From NCBI GenBank assembly GCA_015057825.1, contig SVDN01000008.1, positions 1 to 64,000 on the forward strand: a stretch of 64,000 nt of DNA, read 5' to 3'. The first letter of the stretch is position 1, and each line of letters begins with the position of its first letter. This document shows, in pieces, positions 1 to 10,188 of this stretch. A program made the position numbers and the translations under genes. The notes below the pieces were generated by a model. The model was given only the letters and a program-made list of their open reading frames with translations, did not search any database and was not told the DNA's origin. Source of the DNA: Lachnospiraceae bacterium (GTDB lineage: Bacteria > Bacillota > Clostridia > Lachnospirales > Lachnospiraceae).

Positions 1-71
1 GACCCACGTGTGGGTGGCTAGTAGTATTAGGGCTATGCCCGAAAATGAAATACCACCCGCTATGCGGGTGG
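1..71. repeat. cluster of three short hairpins, possible end of a mobile element
   Basis: Three hairpins lie within 71 bases: ACCCAC/GTGGGT at 2-15, GGGC-TAT-GCCC at 30-40, and CCACCCGC-TAT-GCGGGTGG at 53-71, with an 8-bp stem and a 3-base loop. No open frame runs through them. Subterminal hairpins of this size are typical of IS200/IS605-type element ends, but no transposase is visible, and the sequence before base 1 would be needed to decide. They could also be independent palindromic repeats. Confidence 0.45.
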
Positions 72-93
72 ATGTTTATTCTGTATTGGAGTT

Positions 94-400
94 TATAAAG
101 ACAGCTGCCAGCATAATAAAGAATATCAGATTTAAGACCATAGAGTGGAATCTTAGAAAAACTTAGAAAATCTCTGTAAAATAGCAAGGATTGGACAGGA
201 CGTCCAATCCAGCAGAACATTGAGCTTTGGCACGAGGTGGCACCCGTAGGGTGACGGAGTCCTGGTGCCTCATGGATGGCGAATGTTCTGCGGTTGCGGA
301 CGTTTCAGAAGTTTACCGTGATTTTCTTTAGTTTTTCTTGATGGAACGGTAAGGGAGTAAATCCGATATTCTTTATAAGCGCTGTGCAGCGTCCGTTATA
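94..400. repeat. about 300-base imperfect foldback (long inverted repeat)
   Basis: The left arm (94-221) and the reverse complement of the right arm (281-400) align along almost their whole length. Shared blocks include AAAGAATATC-x-GATTTA (118-133 against 359-374), GAAAAAC and GAAAATC blocks, and GCAGAACATT (212-221) against AATGTTCTGC (281-290). The left arm also holds its own 9-bp hairpin, GGATTGGAC/GTCCAATCC at 188-210, and the centre holds CACCC-GTA-GGGTG near 233-245. There is no coding frame. It may be a MITE-like foldback element or a large structured RNA. The base pairing is direct observation; the identity is unknown. Confidence 0.6.
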
Positions 401-403
401 TAC

Positions 404-436
404 ACAAAAAAAGGGTAGCCAATAAGCTACCCTTTA
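404..436 (-). terminator. intrinsic terminator of the activator gene
   Basis: A 10-bp stem (AAAGGGTAGC at 410-419 with GCTACCCTTT at 426-435) lies just after the stop codon of the minus-strand activator gene. Read on the minus strand it runs into a T-rich tract. This fits a Rho-independent terminator closing that transcript before the foldback region. Confidence 0.8.
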
Positions 437-440
437 TTAT

Positions 441-3400
441 TTACTGCAATTTTCCTGCTTTTTTAAGATTTTCTCTTGCTGTTGCAAGCATAAGCTTAAT
501 ACGGTTAAGCTGGTTTACTTCGCTGGCACCCGGATCGTAGTCAACTGCCACGATGTTAGCTTCCGGATGTTTGTATCTTAATTCTTTAATAACACCTTTA
601 CCGATAATGTGGTTAGGTAAGCAAGCAAAAGGCTGTGAACAAATGATGTTTGGCGCACCATTGTGAATAAGCTCAAGCATTTCGCCTGTAAGGAACCAAC
701 CTTCACCGGTTTGATTACCGATAGAAACAAATTCTTCCGCCATTTTTGCAAGCTCTTTAATATCTGCCGGAGGATCAAAGTGTTTACTTGCCTTACAAGC
801 TTTGTAGTAAGGCTTTCTTACGTGATCCATATACATGATAACAAGCTTGGATATGCGAGCGGATTTTTTGCTTATGCCGTAGTGTTCAACTTTAAAGAAA
901 GAGTTGTAAAAACTGTAGTACATAAAGTCTAATAAATCCGGCATAACACCTTCGGCGCCTTCGCGTTCAAGAAGGTCGATGACATAGTTATTTGCCATCG
1001 GAAGGAATTTAACAAGGATTTCGCCTACAACGCCGACACGTGGTTTAACCATATCTTCATGGATTGGAAGATTATCGAAATCTTCAACGATACCTTTACA
1101 AATCTTAGCAAATTTGCGTCTGGACATAATACCTTTCTTGCAAAGTGCTTCAAGGCAAATCTTTTTCCATTTCTCATGAAGAGCATTGGCCGAACCCGGT
1201 ACTTTCTCGTAAGGACGCATACGATAAAGAACCCTCATGAAAATATCACCGAAGCAAATAGCGTAGAGGGCTTTGTAAATCATATCAAGGGTTGGTTTAA
1301 AGCCGGAGTTTTTCTCAAGTCCCTGTACACTAAGTGAAATAACCGGAATATGTCCCATGCCTGCTTTTGCAAGAGCACGGCGGATAAATCCGATATAGTT
1401 TGATGCACGACAACCGCCACCTGTCTGAGTTATGAGGACCGCGGTTTTGTTTAAATCGTATTTGCCAGAAGTAAGAGCGTGCATAATCTGACCTACAACG
1501 ATGATTGAAGGGTAGCAAGCATCGTTATTAACATATTTTAAGCCGGCATTAACAGCCTGTTTATTGTCATTATCCAAAACTTCAACATTAAAGCCACAGG
1601 TTCTTAAGGCTGGAGCGATAAGATCGAAGTGAATAGGTGACATCTGAGGTGCGATAACTGTGTAGTTTTTGCGCATTTCTTTTGTAAATTCAACACGCTT
1701 ATGTGCTGCCGAAACAATAGTTCTGTCAAGGTTAAGTTTTTCACGAACTTTAAGTGCGCTTAAAAGTGAGCGAATACGTATTCTTGCGGCACCAAGGTTA
1801 TTAACTTCGTCAATCTTAAGAACGGTATAAATCTTACCGGAACCCGATAAAATGTCATTTACCTGATCTGTTGTAACCGCATCCAAACCGCAACCGAAAG
1901 AGTTAAGTTGGATAAGGTTAAGATTGTCCGTTGTTTTAATGTAGTTTGCGGCTTTATAAAGTCGTGAATGGTACATCCACTGGTCAAGTACTATTAAAGG
2001 ACGCTCCACATCCGCAAGGTCTGAGATTGAATCCTCGGAAAGTACGGCAACACCGTAGCTTGTTATAAGATCCGGAATACCGTGGTTGATTTCCGAATCG
2101 ATATGGTATGGACGTCCGGAAAGAACAATACCTTGTTTGCCTGTTTCTTCCAAATATTTAAGAACACGTTTTCCTTCATCAAAGATAGCTTGGCGGCAAC
2201 GTGCCATTTCATCCCAACCTTCTTTTGCTGCCGAGATGATTTCGGCTTCGGTAATCATAAAGCCGTTGTTTCCGGCAAAAATACGAACCAAAGCTTCGGA
2301 AAATACTTTAAAATCTGTCATTGCAAGGAAAGGATTCAAGAACTGAACCTTGCCTTTGCAGATTGATTCAACATTGTTTTTGATATTTTCCGGATAAGAT
2401 GTAACAATCGGGCAGTTGTAATGATTATTGGCATCAGCAACTTCTTCTCGTTCATATGCTACGCAAGGGTAGAAGATGAAGTCAACGTTTTGAGCAATAA
2501 GCCATTCAATATGTCCGTGAGCAAGTTTTGCCGGATAACATTCCGATTCGCTTGGAATGGATTCGATACCCATTTCGTAAATCTTTCTTGTTGAATCCGG
2601 TGAAACAACAACGCTGAATCCGAGTTTTGTAAAGAATGTTGCCCAGAATGGGTAGTTTTCGTACATATTAAGAACACGAGGAATACCCACGGTTCCTCTT
2701 GTGGCTTGTTCTTTGGTAAGAAGCTCTCTGTTAAATAAAAGCTCGTGTTTAAACTTGTAAAGGTTTGGAATAGAGTCGTCTTTCTTTTCTTTTCCGAGAC
2801 CTTTTTCACATCTGTTACCGGAAATGAATCTTCTTCCGTCGTTGAATTTGTTAATTGTAAGAAGACAATGGTTTGTACATCCCTGGCAACGTGTCATTGA
2901 TGTTGTATATTCAAATTCGTGAATTTCTTCAAATGTAAGCATATGTGTAACATGGCAGTCCGTGTGGCGTTCTTTTGCGATTAAAGCCGCACCGAAAGCG
3001 CCCATGATACCTGCAATGTCCGGACGAATTACTTCGTGTTCCGCAATTTTTTCAAAACTGCGAAGAACCGCATCATTGTAGAATGTACCACCCTGTACAA
3101 CAATATGTTTGCCCAAACTTTCAGGATCCGCAACCTTTATAACTTTAAACAAGGCGTTTTTGATAACGGAGTATGCAAGACCGGCACTGATATCCGCAAC
3201 GCTCGCACCTTCTTTTTGGGCCTGTTTTACGTTTGAGTTCATGAAAACGGTACAACGAGTACCAAGATCGATTGGGTCTTTTGCAAACAATGCTTCTTTT
3301 GCAAAGTCGATAACAGAGTAGTTAAGGGATTTTGCAAAAGTTTCGATGAAAGAACCGCAACCCGAAGAACATGCTTCATTTAAAAGCACGTTTTCAATGA

Positions 3401-4700
3401 CACCGTCTTTAACTTTGATAAACTTCATATCCTGACCGCCGATATCAAGAATGGCATCAACATCCGGATTAAAGAATGAAGCGGCATAGTAATGTGATAC
3501 CGTTTCAACTTCGCCTTCATCAAGACGAAGAGCAGCCTTAACCAAAGCTTCACCATATCCCGTTGAACAAGATGAAACGATTTTGGCAGTAGGCGGTAAT
3601 ACTTTTTCTATTTCCTTCATGGCACGAATTGTTGTGCCAAGCATATTTCCGTTATTATTATCGTAGAAGGAATACAAGAGATTGCCGTTTTCATCAACCA
3701 ATGCAACCTTTGTTGTGGTTGAACCCGCATCGATACCCAAATAGCAGTTTCCCGAATAAGTTGAAATATCCGCTTTTACTACGGTATGTTTTGCATGTCT
3801 TGCGGTAAATTCCGCATATTCGGCCTCGTCCTTAAATAGAGGATCCATACGGGAAATTTCCTGGTTCATTTGTATGCCTTGAGATAAACGATCGCGAAGA
3901 TCGGTAATGGACATTTCGTATTTTTCATCATAATTCATTGCTGCACCCACTGCGGCAAAAAGATGAGAATGTCTCGGAGCAATGATTTGATCTCCCGTAA
4001 GCTTAAGTGTTCTTATGAAAGCTTCACGAAGTTCCGATAAAAAGTGAAGAGGACCGCCAAGGAAAGCAACATTACCTCTGATTGGTTTACCGCAAGCAAG
4101 ACCGGAAATTGTCTGGTTAACAACGGCCTGAAAAATAGAAGCTGCCAAATCCTCTTTTGTGGCACCTTCATTAATAAGAGGCTGAATATCCGTTTTTGCG
4201 AAAACACCGCATCTTGCGGCAATCGGGTAGAGAGCTTTGTATTCTTTGGCATATTCGTTAAGACCCGAAGAATCTGTCTGTAAAAGAGAAGCCATCTGGT
4301 CAATAAAAGAACCTGTACCTCCGGCGCAGACACCATTCATTCTTTGTTCGATACCGTTTGAAAAATAGATGATTTTCGCATCTTCACCACCAAGCTCGAT
4401 TGCTACATCGCAGTGAGGAGCATAGTCGCGAAGAGAAGTTGAAACAGCCACAACTTCTTGGACAAAAGGTGTATCAAGATGCTTTGAAAGCTGAAGTCCG
4501 CCGGAACCGGTAATAACAGGATGAACGGTAATCTCACCCAATTCTTTTCCCGCATCGGCAATTAAATCAGCTAAAGTTTCCTGTATATTTGCGTAATGTC
4601 TTCTGTAATCGGAGAAAAGTATTTCGTTATTTTCATCAATAACCGCAACTTTTACCGTTGTGGATCCGATATCCACTCCTAATTTATAAATGTTACTCAT
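441..4700 (-). CDS. 2-hydroxyacyl-CoA dehydratase activator fusion (two ASKHA ATPase domains plus HgdB-like part)
   Basis: This 1419-residue protein belongs to the BadF/BadG/BcrA/BcrD and HgdC activator family. Two ATPase halves each begin with a phosphate-binding loop ([13 protein letters not shown] near residue 8, [13 protein letters not shown] near 322). Each keeps the paired cysteines that in HgdC hold a shared [4Fe-4S] cluster: C125 and C164 in the first half, C444 and C483 in the second. A cysteine cluster (CQGCTNHC, about residue 603) leads into a C-terminal region like the dehydratase-associated DUF2229/HgdB family, with Cys motifs near 717 and 1058. The family is expected to drive ATP-dependent electron transfer to a radical dehydratase, but the substrate is not readable here. 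The ATG start is preceded by GAGGTTTAT. The gene lies 67 bases downstream of the zinc-ribbon gene and is probably cotranscribed with it. Confidence 0.85.
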   Translation of the reverse strand: MSNIYKLGVDIGSTTVKVAVIDENNEILFSDYRRHYANIQETLADLIADAGKELGEITVHPVITGSGGLQLSKHLDTPFVQEVVAVSTSLRDYAPHCDVAIELGGEDAKIIYFSNGIEQRMNGVCAGGTGSFIDQMASLLQTDSSGLNEYAKEYKALYPIAARCGVFAKTDIQPLINEGATKEDLAASIFQAVVNQTISGLACGKPIRGNVAFLGGPLHFLSELREAFIRTLKLTGDQIIAPRHSHLFAAVGAAMNYDEKYEMSITDLRDRLSQGIQMNQEISRMDPLFKDEAEYAEFTARHAKHTVVKADISTYSGNCYLGIDAGSTTTKVALVDENGNLLYSFYDNNNGNMLGTTIRAMKEIEKVLPPTAKIVSSCSTGYGEALVKAALRLDEGEVETVSHYYAASFFNPDVDAILDIGGQDMKFIKVKDGVIENVLLNEACSSGCGSFIETFAKSLNYSVIDFAKEALFAKDPIDLGTRCTVFMNSNVKQAQKEGASVADISAGLAYSVIKNALFKVIKVADPESLGKHIVVQGGTFYNDAVLRSFEKIAEHEVIRPDIAGIMGAFGAALIAKERHTDCHVTHMLTFEEIHEFEYTTSMTRCQGCTNHCLLTINKFNDGRRFISGNRCEKGLGKEKKDDSIPNLYKFKHELLFNRELLTKEQATRGTVGIPRVLNMYENYPFWATFFTKLGFSVVVSPDSTRKIYEMGIESIPSESECYPAKLAHGHIEWLIAQNVDFIFYPCVAYEREEVADANNHYNCPIVTSYPENIKNNVESICKGKVQFLNPFLAMTDFKVFSEALVRIFAGNNGFMITEAEIISAAKEGWDEMARCRQAIFDEGKRVLKYLEETGKQGIVLSGRPYHIDSEINHGIPDLITSYGVAVLSEDSISDLADVERPLIVLDQWMYHSRLYKAANYIKTTDNLNLIQLNSFGCGLDAVTTDQVNDILSGSGKIYTVLKIDEVNNLGAARIRIRSLLSALKVREKLNLDRTIVSAAHKRVEFTKEMRKNYTVIAPQMSPIHFDLIAPALRTCGFNVEVLDNDNKQAVNAGLKYVNNDACYPSIIVVGQIMHALTSGKYDLNKTAVLITQTGGGCRASNYIGFIRRALAKAGMGHIPVISLSVQGLEKNSGFKPTLDMIYKALYAICFGDIFMRVLYRMRPYEKVPGSANALHEKWKKICLEALCKKGIMSRRKFAKICKGIVEDFDNLPIHEDMVKPRVGVVGEILVKFLPMANNYVIDLLEREGAEGVMPDLLDFMYYSFYNSFFKVEHYGISKKSARISKLVIMYMDHVRKPYYKACKASKHFDPPADIKELAKMAEEFVSIGNQTGEGWFLTGEMLELIHNGAPNIICSQPFACLPNHIIGKGVIKELRYKHPEANIVAVDYDPGASEVNQLNRIKLMLATARENLKKAGKLQ

Positions 4701-4736
4701 ATAAACCTCACACTCTATATATTTCTAAACATAGTA

Positions 4737-4760
4737 TTAGCAGGCTTTGACCCCTGCTAA
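4737..4760 (-). other. hairpin between the zinc-ribbon gene and the activator gene
   Basis: TTAGCAG at 4737-4743 pairs with CTGCTAA at 4754-4760, between the stop of the zinc-ribbon gene and the start of the activator gene. No T-run follows on the minus strand, so it is more likely an mRNA processing or stability hairpin, or a weak attenuator, than a full terminator. Confidence 0.35.
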
Positions 4761-4767
4761 ACTAAAA

Positions 4768-5241
4768 TTACTGTAATTTTCTTCCTTCTTTTCCTATGTA
4801 TCGAACCTGACCTTTGTTGCCACCCGGTACCTGAACTTCTCCGACTTCGTTAACATCGAATGTAGCACTTTGTATTTCTTCGTTGGACATTTTATGAGCA
4901 CAGTCGGGACAAAATCTTCCGTAGCGAAGCTTTGCACCGCATATCTCGCATGTTATGTATTCGTTGGATCCCGGCGGAATCTCGAGTCTGCCTTCGCGAA
5001 GATATTTATTAATATGTTCTTTTGAAATACCGGTTGCTTCTTCGATATCAAGAGCATTGGCAGGACCGTGCTCATAGAGATAATCGCGTACCGCTTGAAA
5101 CTGTTCGGCATCAATGCGTGCGCAATTTTCGCAATACATACGACCGATTCCCACATATTCAAATGTTCCGCCGCAGCGTTTGCATATTTTTTTTCGTTTT
5201 TTAGCCGTTAGTTTCGGACCCCTAACCAAATCTTCCCACAT
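4768..5241 (-). CDS. YvyF-like zinc-ribbon / helix-turn-helix protein
   Basis: This 157-residue protein has an N-terminal four-cysteine zinc ribbon (CKRCGGTF ... CENC, residues about 21-40), a middle helical stretch resembling a winged or MerR-like helix (about 45-85), and a second zinc ribbon (CEICGAKLRYGRFCPDC, about 97-113). This layout is that of the YvyF family (TIGR03826, flagellar operon protein), in which the second ribbon usually reads GAPIRxGRxCxxC. No flagellar genes are in this window, so the role is open; it may act as a regulator. The ATG is preceded by CAGGAG. It is probably cotranscribed with the activator gene downstream. Confidence 0.65.
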   Translation of the reverse strand: MWEDLVRGPKLTAKKRKKICKRCGGTFEYVGIGRMYCENCARIDAEQFQAVRDYLYEHGPANALDIEEATGISKEHINKYLREGRLEIPPGSNEYITCEICGAKLRYGRFCPDCAHKMSNEEIQSATFDVNEVGEVQVPGGNKGQVRYIGKEGRKLQ

Positions 5242-5320
5242 AATTTACTCCTGTATGAAAAAACAACATAAATTATCTTGATTTTACTATAACATAAAAA
5301 CAAAAAATATAAAATATACA

Positions 5321-5349
5321 TTTCAATTAATTCGTATATGTAGTATAAT
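5321..5349 (+). promoter_or_regulatory. sigma-A promoter for the first hybrid kinase
   Basis: TATAAT at 5344-5349 is preceded, with a 17-base spacer, by TTTCAA at 5321-5326. It lies about 80 bases before the kinase start. The -10 box is perfect and the -35 box is weak. Confidence 0.55.
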
Positions 5350-5431
5350 ATTATTGCTATTATGACAAGAATTTGTGAAAATTCTTTGTTATTTTCAAAA
5401 GTTTTTTAAAAAGGTTTTTCGGGGGAATTTT

Positions 5432-7084
5432 ATGAGCTATTTTATTGACAATTTCGAAGAAAAGTTTAGAGATGCTTTTTTAAGTGATTGTGTTGTGTAT
5501 TTGGAATTCAATCTTACAAAAGATGAGATTATATATAACCGATATAAAGACGTAAACGGTGTATTTAAGGATTACGAAGAAATCTACGATTCTCCGAGAC
5601 CGACAAAATTTAACGATCTTTTGGAGTTCGGAGCATCCAAATATGAATATAAAGAAAAAGAGATTGTAAGAAACAGGGCTAACAGAGAATATTTGCTCAA
5701 AGAGTTTGAAAAGGGCATTCAAAGTTCGACCTTTGGTTTTTGGGGCACGGATTATGACGGAATTCCGGTTTATTATGTTCAGGAATTTTTCATGGTTAGA
5801 GCCGATAACGGCGATGTTATGGCAATGCTTAAGATAAAAGACGGTTCTGATTTAAGCTTTTCAAACAAAGAAGAGTTTATGAAAGTTCAAAACAGTTATT
5901 TCGAAAGACAAAATTCAATCGAGGAAGAAAAAGAAAGAATCAACCTCGAAAAAAACAGAGTATTATTCAACCTTTCCCACGATATCAGAACTCCGATGAC
6001 TGCTATTTTGGGCTTTAGCGCTATGGCAAAAAAATACTCATATGATGAAAGCAAAGTTGAAAATTGCCTTTCAAAAATCGAAGTTGCGGGCGAACATCTT
6101 TTGGAGCTTATCAATGACGTTGTTGATATGACAAGCATTGAAACGGGACTTGTTGTAATAGAAGAAGAAGCTTGCAATATAAAAGATATTTTCAACGAAA
6201 TCCAATCAAACGCAAAAGAATACGCTGCGGAAAAAGATATTTCCGTTTCTCTTAATATGGACGAAGTTGTTAACGAATATATTTACGCAGATCATTTAAA
6301 ACTCATTCGCGTATTTATGAATATTGTAAGCAATGCCATTAAATATAACAGAAAAGGCGGAAAAGTCGACATTAAGGTCAGACAGACCGATGTCAAGGAT
6401 GACACCGCTGTTTTTGAAATTACGGTTGAAGACAATGGTATTGGTATGAGCAAAGAATTTGTTTCAAAGATTTTCAGAGCTTTCGAACGTGAGAATTCTC
6501 CGGAAATTCCGGGCGTTGAGGGTTCGGGTCTGGGAATGAGCATTACTCAGGCAATGCTTGGCCTTATGGGCGGAACAATCGATATTTATTCCGAGCAAGG
6601 CGTGGGCACAACCGTTTCTTGTGTTTTAGGTTTCAGAATCAATGAAAACGGCAGTGAAAACGACGACTTCGATGATGATTTTGCAATTGCTCAATTATAC
6701 GAAAGAAGAGCGCTTATTGTAGAAGATAACGATTTAAACAGAGAAATAGCTTGTGCAATTTTAAAAGAAGAAGGAATGTATGTGGAAGAAGCCGAAAACG
6801 GTGAAATTGCCATAGAAAAAATCCGTTCTTCAAAGCCGGGTTATTATGACATAGTTTTAATGGATATCCAAATGCCTGTAATGGATGGATATCAGGCAAC
6901 AAAGGCCATCAGAGCTTTTCCTGACAAAGAATTGGCCGATATTCCTATTGTTGCCATGACTGCAAATGCTTTTGACGAAGACAGAAAGAAAGCTTTGGAG
7001 GTTGGTATGAATGATTATATTTTCAAACCGATTAGTGTTTCCAAACTTCTTGAAATCATTTGCAGATTGTTTGGAGAAAGATAA
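5432..7084 (+). CDS. hybrid histidine kinase (PAS-like sensor, HisKA, HATPase, REC), soluble
   Basis: This is a 550-residue kinase. Residues about 1-165 form a PAS-like sensory region without membrane segments, and a short coiled coil follows (EEEKERINLEKN). The HisKA box SHDIRTPMTAILGF carries the phospho-accepting His. The HATPase has an N box (NIVSNAIKYN) and G boxes (DNGIGM, GSGLGMSITQ). A C-terminal receiver domain has the acidic pair VEDND, the phospho-Asp in VLMDIQMPVMDG, and the switch Lys in FKPIS. There is no HPt or output domain. I chose ATG 5432 because GGGGGA lies 6 bases upstream; an in-frame extension to 5375 lacks a ribosome binding site. The stop overlaps the next start (TAATG). 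Two paralogues lie at 13333 and 17991. Confidence 0.88.
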   Translation: MSYFIDNFEEKFRDAFLSDCVVYLEFNLTKDEIIYNRYKDVNGVFKDYEEIYDSPRPTKFNDLLEFGASKYEYKEKEIVRNRANREYLLKEFEKGIQSSTFGFWGTDYDGIPVYYVQEFFMVRADNGDVMAMLKIKDGSDLSFSNKEEFMKVQNSYFERQNSIEEEKERINLEKNRVLFNLSHDIRTPMTAILGFSAMAKKYSYDESKVENCLSKIEVAGEHLLELINDVVDMTSIETGLVVIEEEACNIKDIFNEIQSNAKEYAAEKDISVSLNMDEVVNEYIYADHLKLIRVFMNIVSNAIKYNRKGGKVDIKVRQTDVKDDTAVFEITVEDNGIGMSKEFVSKIFRAFERENSPEIPGVEGSGLGMSITQAMLGLMGGTIDIYSEQGVGTTVSCVLGFRINENGSENDDFDDDFAIAQLYERRALIVEDNDLNREIACAILKEEGMYVEEAENGEIAIEKIRSSKPGYYDIVLMDIQMPVMDGYQATKAIRAFPDKELADIPIVAMTANAFDEDRKKALEVGMNDYIFKPISVSKLLEIICRLFGER

Positions 7085-8379
7085 TGGATAAATTATTTGA
7101 ATTAATATCAAATTCAAAATCTCCCTTTCATACTGTTATTGCAGCGAAAGAGGAGCTGAAAAATGCGAATTTTAAAGAACTTAATCTTAATGAAAAATGG
7201 AATGATTTGTCCGAAGGCATATATTTTGTAAACGTATACGATTCCACTTTGTTTGCCTTCGTTATTTCCGCCAAAGATACACCTAGTTTAAAAATCGCAA
7301 CTGCTCATACGGATTTTCCGTGTTTTAAACTTAAACCGGATTGTGAGATAAAAGATAACGGCTATGCAAAGCTTAATGTTGAAATTTATGGCGGGATGAT
7401 TTATTACAGCTGGCTGGATCGTCCTTTGAGCGTTGCCGGAAAAGTTTGTATTAAATCGGATAATGTATATAAGCCGGAAATAAGGTTTGCCTGCTTTGAC
7501 AAGCCTATTTTAATTGTACCGAGTCTTGCAATACATCTTAATAAAGATGTTAATAAGGGCGTGGAATTAAACGCGCAAAAAAATATGCTTCCGATATGCG
7601 ATCTTACGGGAGAGGATATTGCGGAAGATTTCTTTATGGAAGAATTGGCAAAACTCTTAAATGTTGATAAGAATGACATTTTGGAATATGAGCTTTACGC
7701 TTATCAAACGGAAGAGGGCTCATATGTGGGCTTTAATGATAAGTTTTATTCTTCGCCGCGCTTGGACAACATTACAAGTGTAAGAGCCTGCCTTGACGGT
7801 ATTATATCTGCGGCAAACAATTGCAAAAAAGATTTTAACTCCGACAATTTCAGTCTTAAACTTATCGGGATTTTCGATAATGAAGAAATTGGCAGTTCCA
7901 CAAAGCAAGGTGCGGCATCTCTTGTTTTTCCGTCTGTTTTGGAAAAAATCTATGAAAGCATGGGAGCCGATAAAGATAAACTTAATTGCGATATTGCGGA
8001 TGGACTTATGCTTTCGGTGGATGTTTCGCACTGTGTTCATCCTAATTATGCGGATAAAAACGATATCACAAACAAAGATATTTTAAACGGCGGCGTTTGC
8101 ATTAAATATGCGGCTAAACAGTCATATGCAAGCGATTGCGTGGGCGGTTCCATAGTTTACGGACTTTGCGACAGAGCCGGCGTTAAATATCAAAAATTCG
8201 TTAACAGATCCGACGGAACAAGCGGTTCAACATTGGGTTCGATTTCATCAACCAAAGTGCCTATGAAAACCGTTGATGTCGGAGTACCGCTGCTTGCCAT
8301 GCATTCTGCAAGAGAGCTTATGGGGGTTGAGGATATGAAAGCCCTCAGCGCATTGATGTGTGAATTTTTTAAAGATTAA
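7084..8379 (+). CDS. M18-family metalloaminopeptidase
   Basis: This 431-residue cytoplasmic zinc aminopeptidase of the M18 family (aspartyl aminopeptidase / ApeB type) should remove N-terminal residues from peptides. Seen motifs are the metal-binding AHTDFP near residue 75, the catalytic and metal-binding DNEEIGSST near residue 267, and DVSHCVHP further on. The C-terminal glycine-rich GSTLGSISST and the final HSAREL block are also typical. The length matches the family. The start codon overlaps the stop of the upstream kinase (TAATG), so translation is probably coupled, although no functional link between kinase and peptidase is evident. Confidence 0.88.
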   Translation: MDKLFELISNSKSPFHTVIAAKEELKNANFKELNLNEKWNDLSEGIYFVNVYDSTLFAFVISAKDTPSLKIATAHTDFPCFKLKPDCEIKDNGYAKLNVEIYGGMIYYSWLDRPLSVAGKVCIKSDNVYKPEIRFACFDKPILIVPSLAIHLNKDVNKGVELNAQKNMLPICDLTGEDIAEDFFMEELAKLLNVDKNDILEYELYAYQTEEGSYVGFNDKFYSSPRLDNITSVRACLDGIISAANNCKKDFNSDNFSLKLIGIFDNEEIGSSTKQGAASLVFPSVLEKIYESMGADKDKLNCDIADGLMLSVDVSHCVHPNYADKNDITNKDILNGGVCIKYAAKQSYASDCVGGSIVYGLCDRAGVKYQKFVNRSDGTSGSTLGSISSTKVPMKTVDVGVPLLAMHSARELMGVEDMKALSALMCEFFKD

Positions 8380-8412
8380 AAGCCAAATGTTATAACGAAA
8401 AAGGGAATCAAA

Positions 8413-9279
8413 ATGAATTTTATTAATAAACTTGAACGAAAAATCGGCAGATATGCCATTAAAAATTTAATGAGATATATCATTATTCTTTATATAATCG
8501 GTTATATTCTCATGCGATTCGCACCGGATGTTTACAATCTTCTTGTTTTCGATCCGTCTCTTATAATGCAGGGTCAGGTTTGGCGAATTGTTACCTTCCT
8601 TGTATCTTGCCCGGTTAATACAAACATATTTTTTGTAATTATTACACTGTATTTCTATTATGTTCTGGGAAGCAATCTTGAGCAAACTTGGGGAGCTTTC
8701 AGGTTTAATTTTTATTTCTTTTTCGGCGTTATCTTAAACATTGTGGTTTTCCTTGTGGCTTACCTTATTACGGGAATTCCATGGTCGATAAGCACATACT
8801 TTTTAAATATGTCATTATTCTTTGCATTTGCGGCTACATACCCGAATGCGGAGGTTTTGATGTTCTTTATAATTCCGATAAAAATGAAATGGCTTGCTTT
8901 GATTGATGCGGGTTATTTTGTATATATTATAATAAGCACTTTTGCATCTTACAGAATGTTCCCATATCCTTTGAACGTTATACCGGGTGCCTTCACAACA
9001 TTGGAGATTGTTACGGCATTGGCCAACTTCTTCATTTTCTTCTTGCTTACAAGAAAAGCAAAAAGAATCGACCCGAGAGAAATATACAGAAAACATAAAT
9101 ACAAGAAGAGCTATAATGAAGGTGCAAGAACTTTTTCGGCCAATGTAGGGCACAAATGCGCAATTTGCGGAAGAACAAGTGTGGATCATCCGGAACTTAC
9201 ATTCAGATTTTGCAGCAAGTGTAACGGTAATTACGAGTATTGTAACGATCACTTATTCTCGCATCAACATGTAAAATAG
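8413..9279 (+). CDS. rhomboid-like membrane protein with C-terminal zinc finger, probably inactive as protease
   Basis: This 288-residue protein has about six hydrophobic segments between residues 18 and 220, in the pattern of rhomboid or derlin-like proteins (QGQVWRIVTFL near residue 53, YYVLGSNLEQTWG near 90). The serine-protease GxSG motif and the catalytic His of true rhomboids are not visible; the expected place reads NMSLFFAFAATYP. The C-terminus is cytosolic-like and carries a Cys/His cluster (CAICG ... CSKC ... CNDH, about 252-280), likely to bind zinc. AAAGGGAATC precedes the ATG. It follows the aminopeptidase by 33 bases and may be in its operon. Confidence 0.7.
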   Translation: MNFINKLERKIGRYAIKNLMRYIIILYIIGYILMRFAPDVYNLLVFDPSLIMQGQVWRIVTFLVSCPVNTNIFFVIITLYFYYVLGSNLEQTWGAFRFNFYFFFGVILNIVVFLVAYLITGIPWSISTYFLNMSLFFAFAATYPNAEVLMFFIIPIKMKWLALIDAGYFVYIIISTFASYRMFPYPLNVIPGAFTTLEIVTALANFFIFFLLTRKAKRIDPREIYRKHKYKKSYNEGARTFSANVGHKCAICGRTSVDHPELTFRFCSKCNGNYEYCNDHLFSHQHVK

Positions 9280-9394
9280 GCTGAATTTAGACTAAATCGT
9301 GCATACAGAACTTGAAAAGGGCAATATTCAAATTGCAGGAAATCCTGCAATTTGTTCATATTTTTAGTAAAAAAATTAGTACTTTTTGACCAAA

Positions 9395-10150
9395 ATGAAG
9401 AATAATAATTCAAAACTAAAAAAAGATTTAATAGAGAAATTTGATGAAAGTTCGCAAATCAGATTAAACAAATTTATGTCTGATGCGGGCTTTTGTTCGC
9501 GTAGAGAGGCTGACAGGCTTATTGAAGCCGGCGAAGTCTTGGTTGACGGAAAAGCTGCAGTAATGGGGCAAAAAATTTTCGTAAGTCAAAAGGTTGAATG
9601 TCGGGGTAAAGTTATTAAACGTGATGAAGAACTCATTCTTTTGGCATTAAACAAACCTGTGGGTATAGAATGCACAACGGATGAAACGAATCCCGATAAT
9701 ATTGTGGATTTTGTGGGATATCCAAAAAGAATATATCCGGTGGGAAGGTTGGACAAAAACTCTGAAGGCCTTATTTTGCTTACCAATGACGGTGCCATCG
9801 TTAATAAAATATTAAAGGCGGTAAATTATCACGAAAAAGAATATGTCGTGAGAGTTAATAAACCCATTACGGATGATTTTATAAAGAAAATGTCATCGGG
9901 AGTCAAGATTCTCGATACGATTACAAGAAAATGCAAAGTTACAAAAGTTAACAAGGATACTTTTAATATTGTTTTGACTCAAGGTCTTAATCGTCAGATC
10001 AGGCGAATGTGCGAAGCCTTGGGATATAAAGTATTAAAACTTAAAAGAATCAGGATTATTAATATTCTTCTGGATAACATTCCTGTAGGAAAATATAAAG
10101 AAATCAAAAAGTCTGAGCTGGAAGAATTGTTAAGACTTGTGAATAAATAG
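9395..10150 (+). CDS. rluF: 23S rRNA pseudouridine synthase, RluF/RsuA family
   Basis: This is a pseudouridine synthase of the RsuA/RluB/RluE/RluF group. It has an N-terminal S4 RNA-binding domain (IRLNKFMSDAGFCSRREADRL) and the catalytic-Asp motif VGRLDKNSEGL. QGLNRQIRRMCEALGY near residue 205 is characteristic of RluF, which modifies position 2604 of 23S rRNA in E. coli. No good ribosome binding site is visible. ATG 9395 is used here, and an in-frame TTG at 9386 is an alternative. The gene sits 38 bases before ligA, probably in one transcript. Confidence 0.85.
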   Translation: MKNNNSKLKKDLIEKFDESSQIRLNKFMSDAGFCSRREADRLIEAGEVLVDGKAAVMGQKIFVSQKVECRGKVIKRDEELILLALNKPVGIECTTDETNPDNIVDFVGYPKRIYPVGRLDKNSEGLILLTNDGAIVNKILKAVNYHEKEYVVRVNKPITDDFIKKMSSGVKILDTITRKCKVTKVNKDTFNIVLTQGLNRQIRRMCEALGYKVLKLKRIRIINILLDNIPVGKYKEIKKSELEELLRLVNK

Positions 10151-10188
10151 CGGCTTTCGCTATGTATATTATGAAAAGGGAAGAAAAT

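Noticed and set aside
2459..2809. open frame within the activator gene on the same strand in another frame
   Set aside because: It lies wholly inside a long gene with clear family motifs, lacks a ribosome binding site, and shows no protein-like motif.
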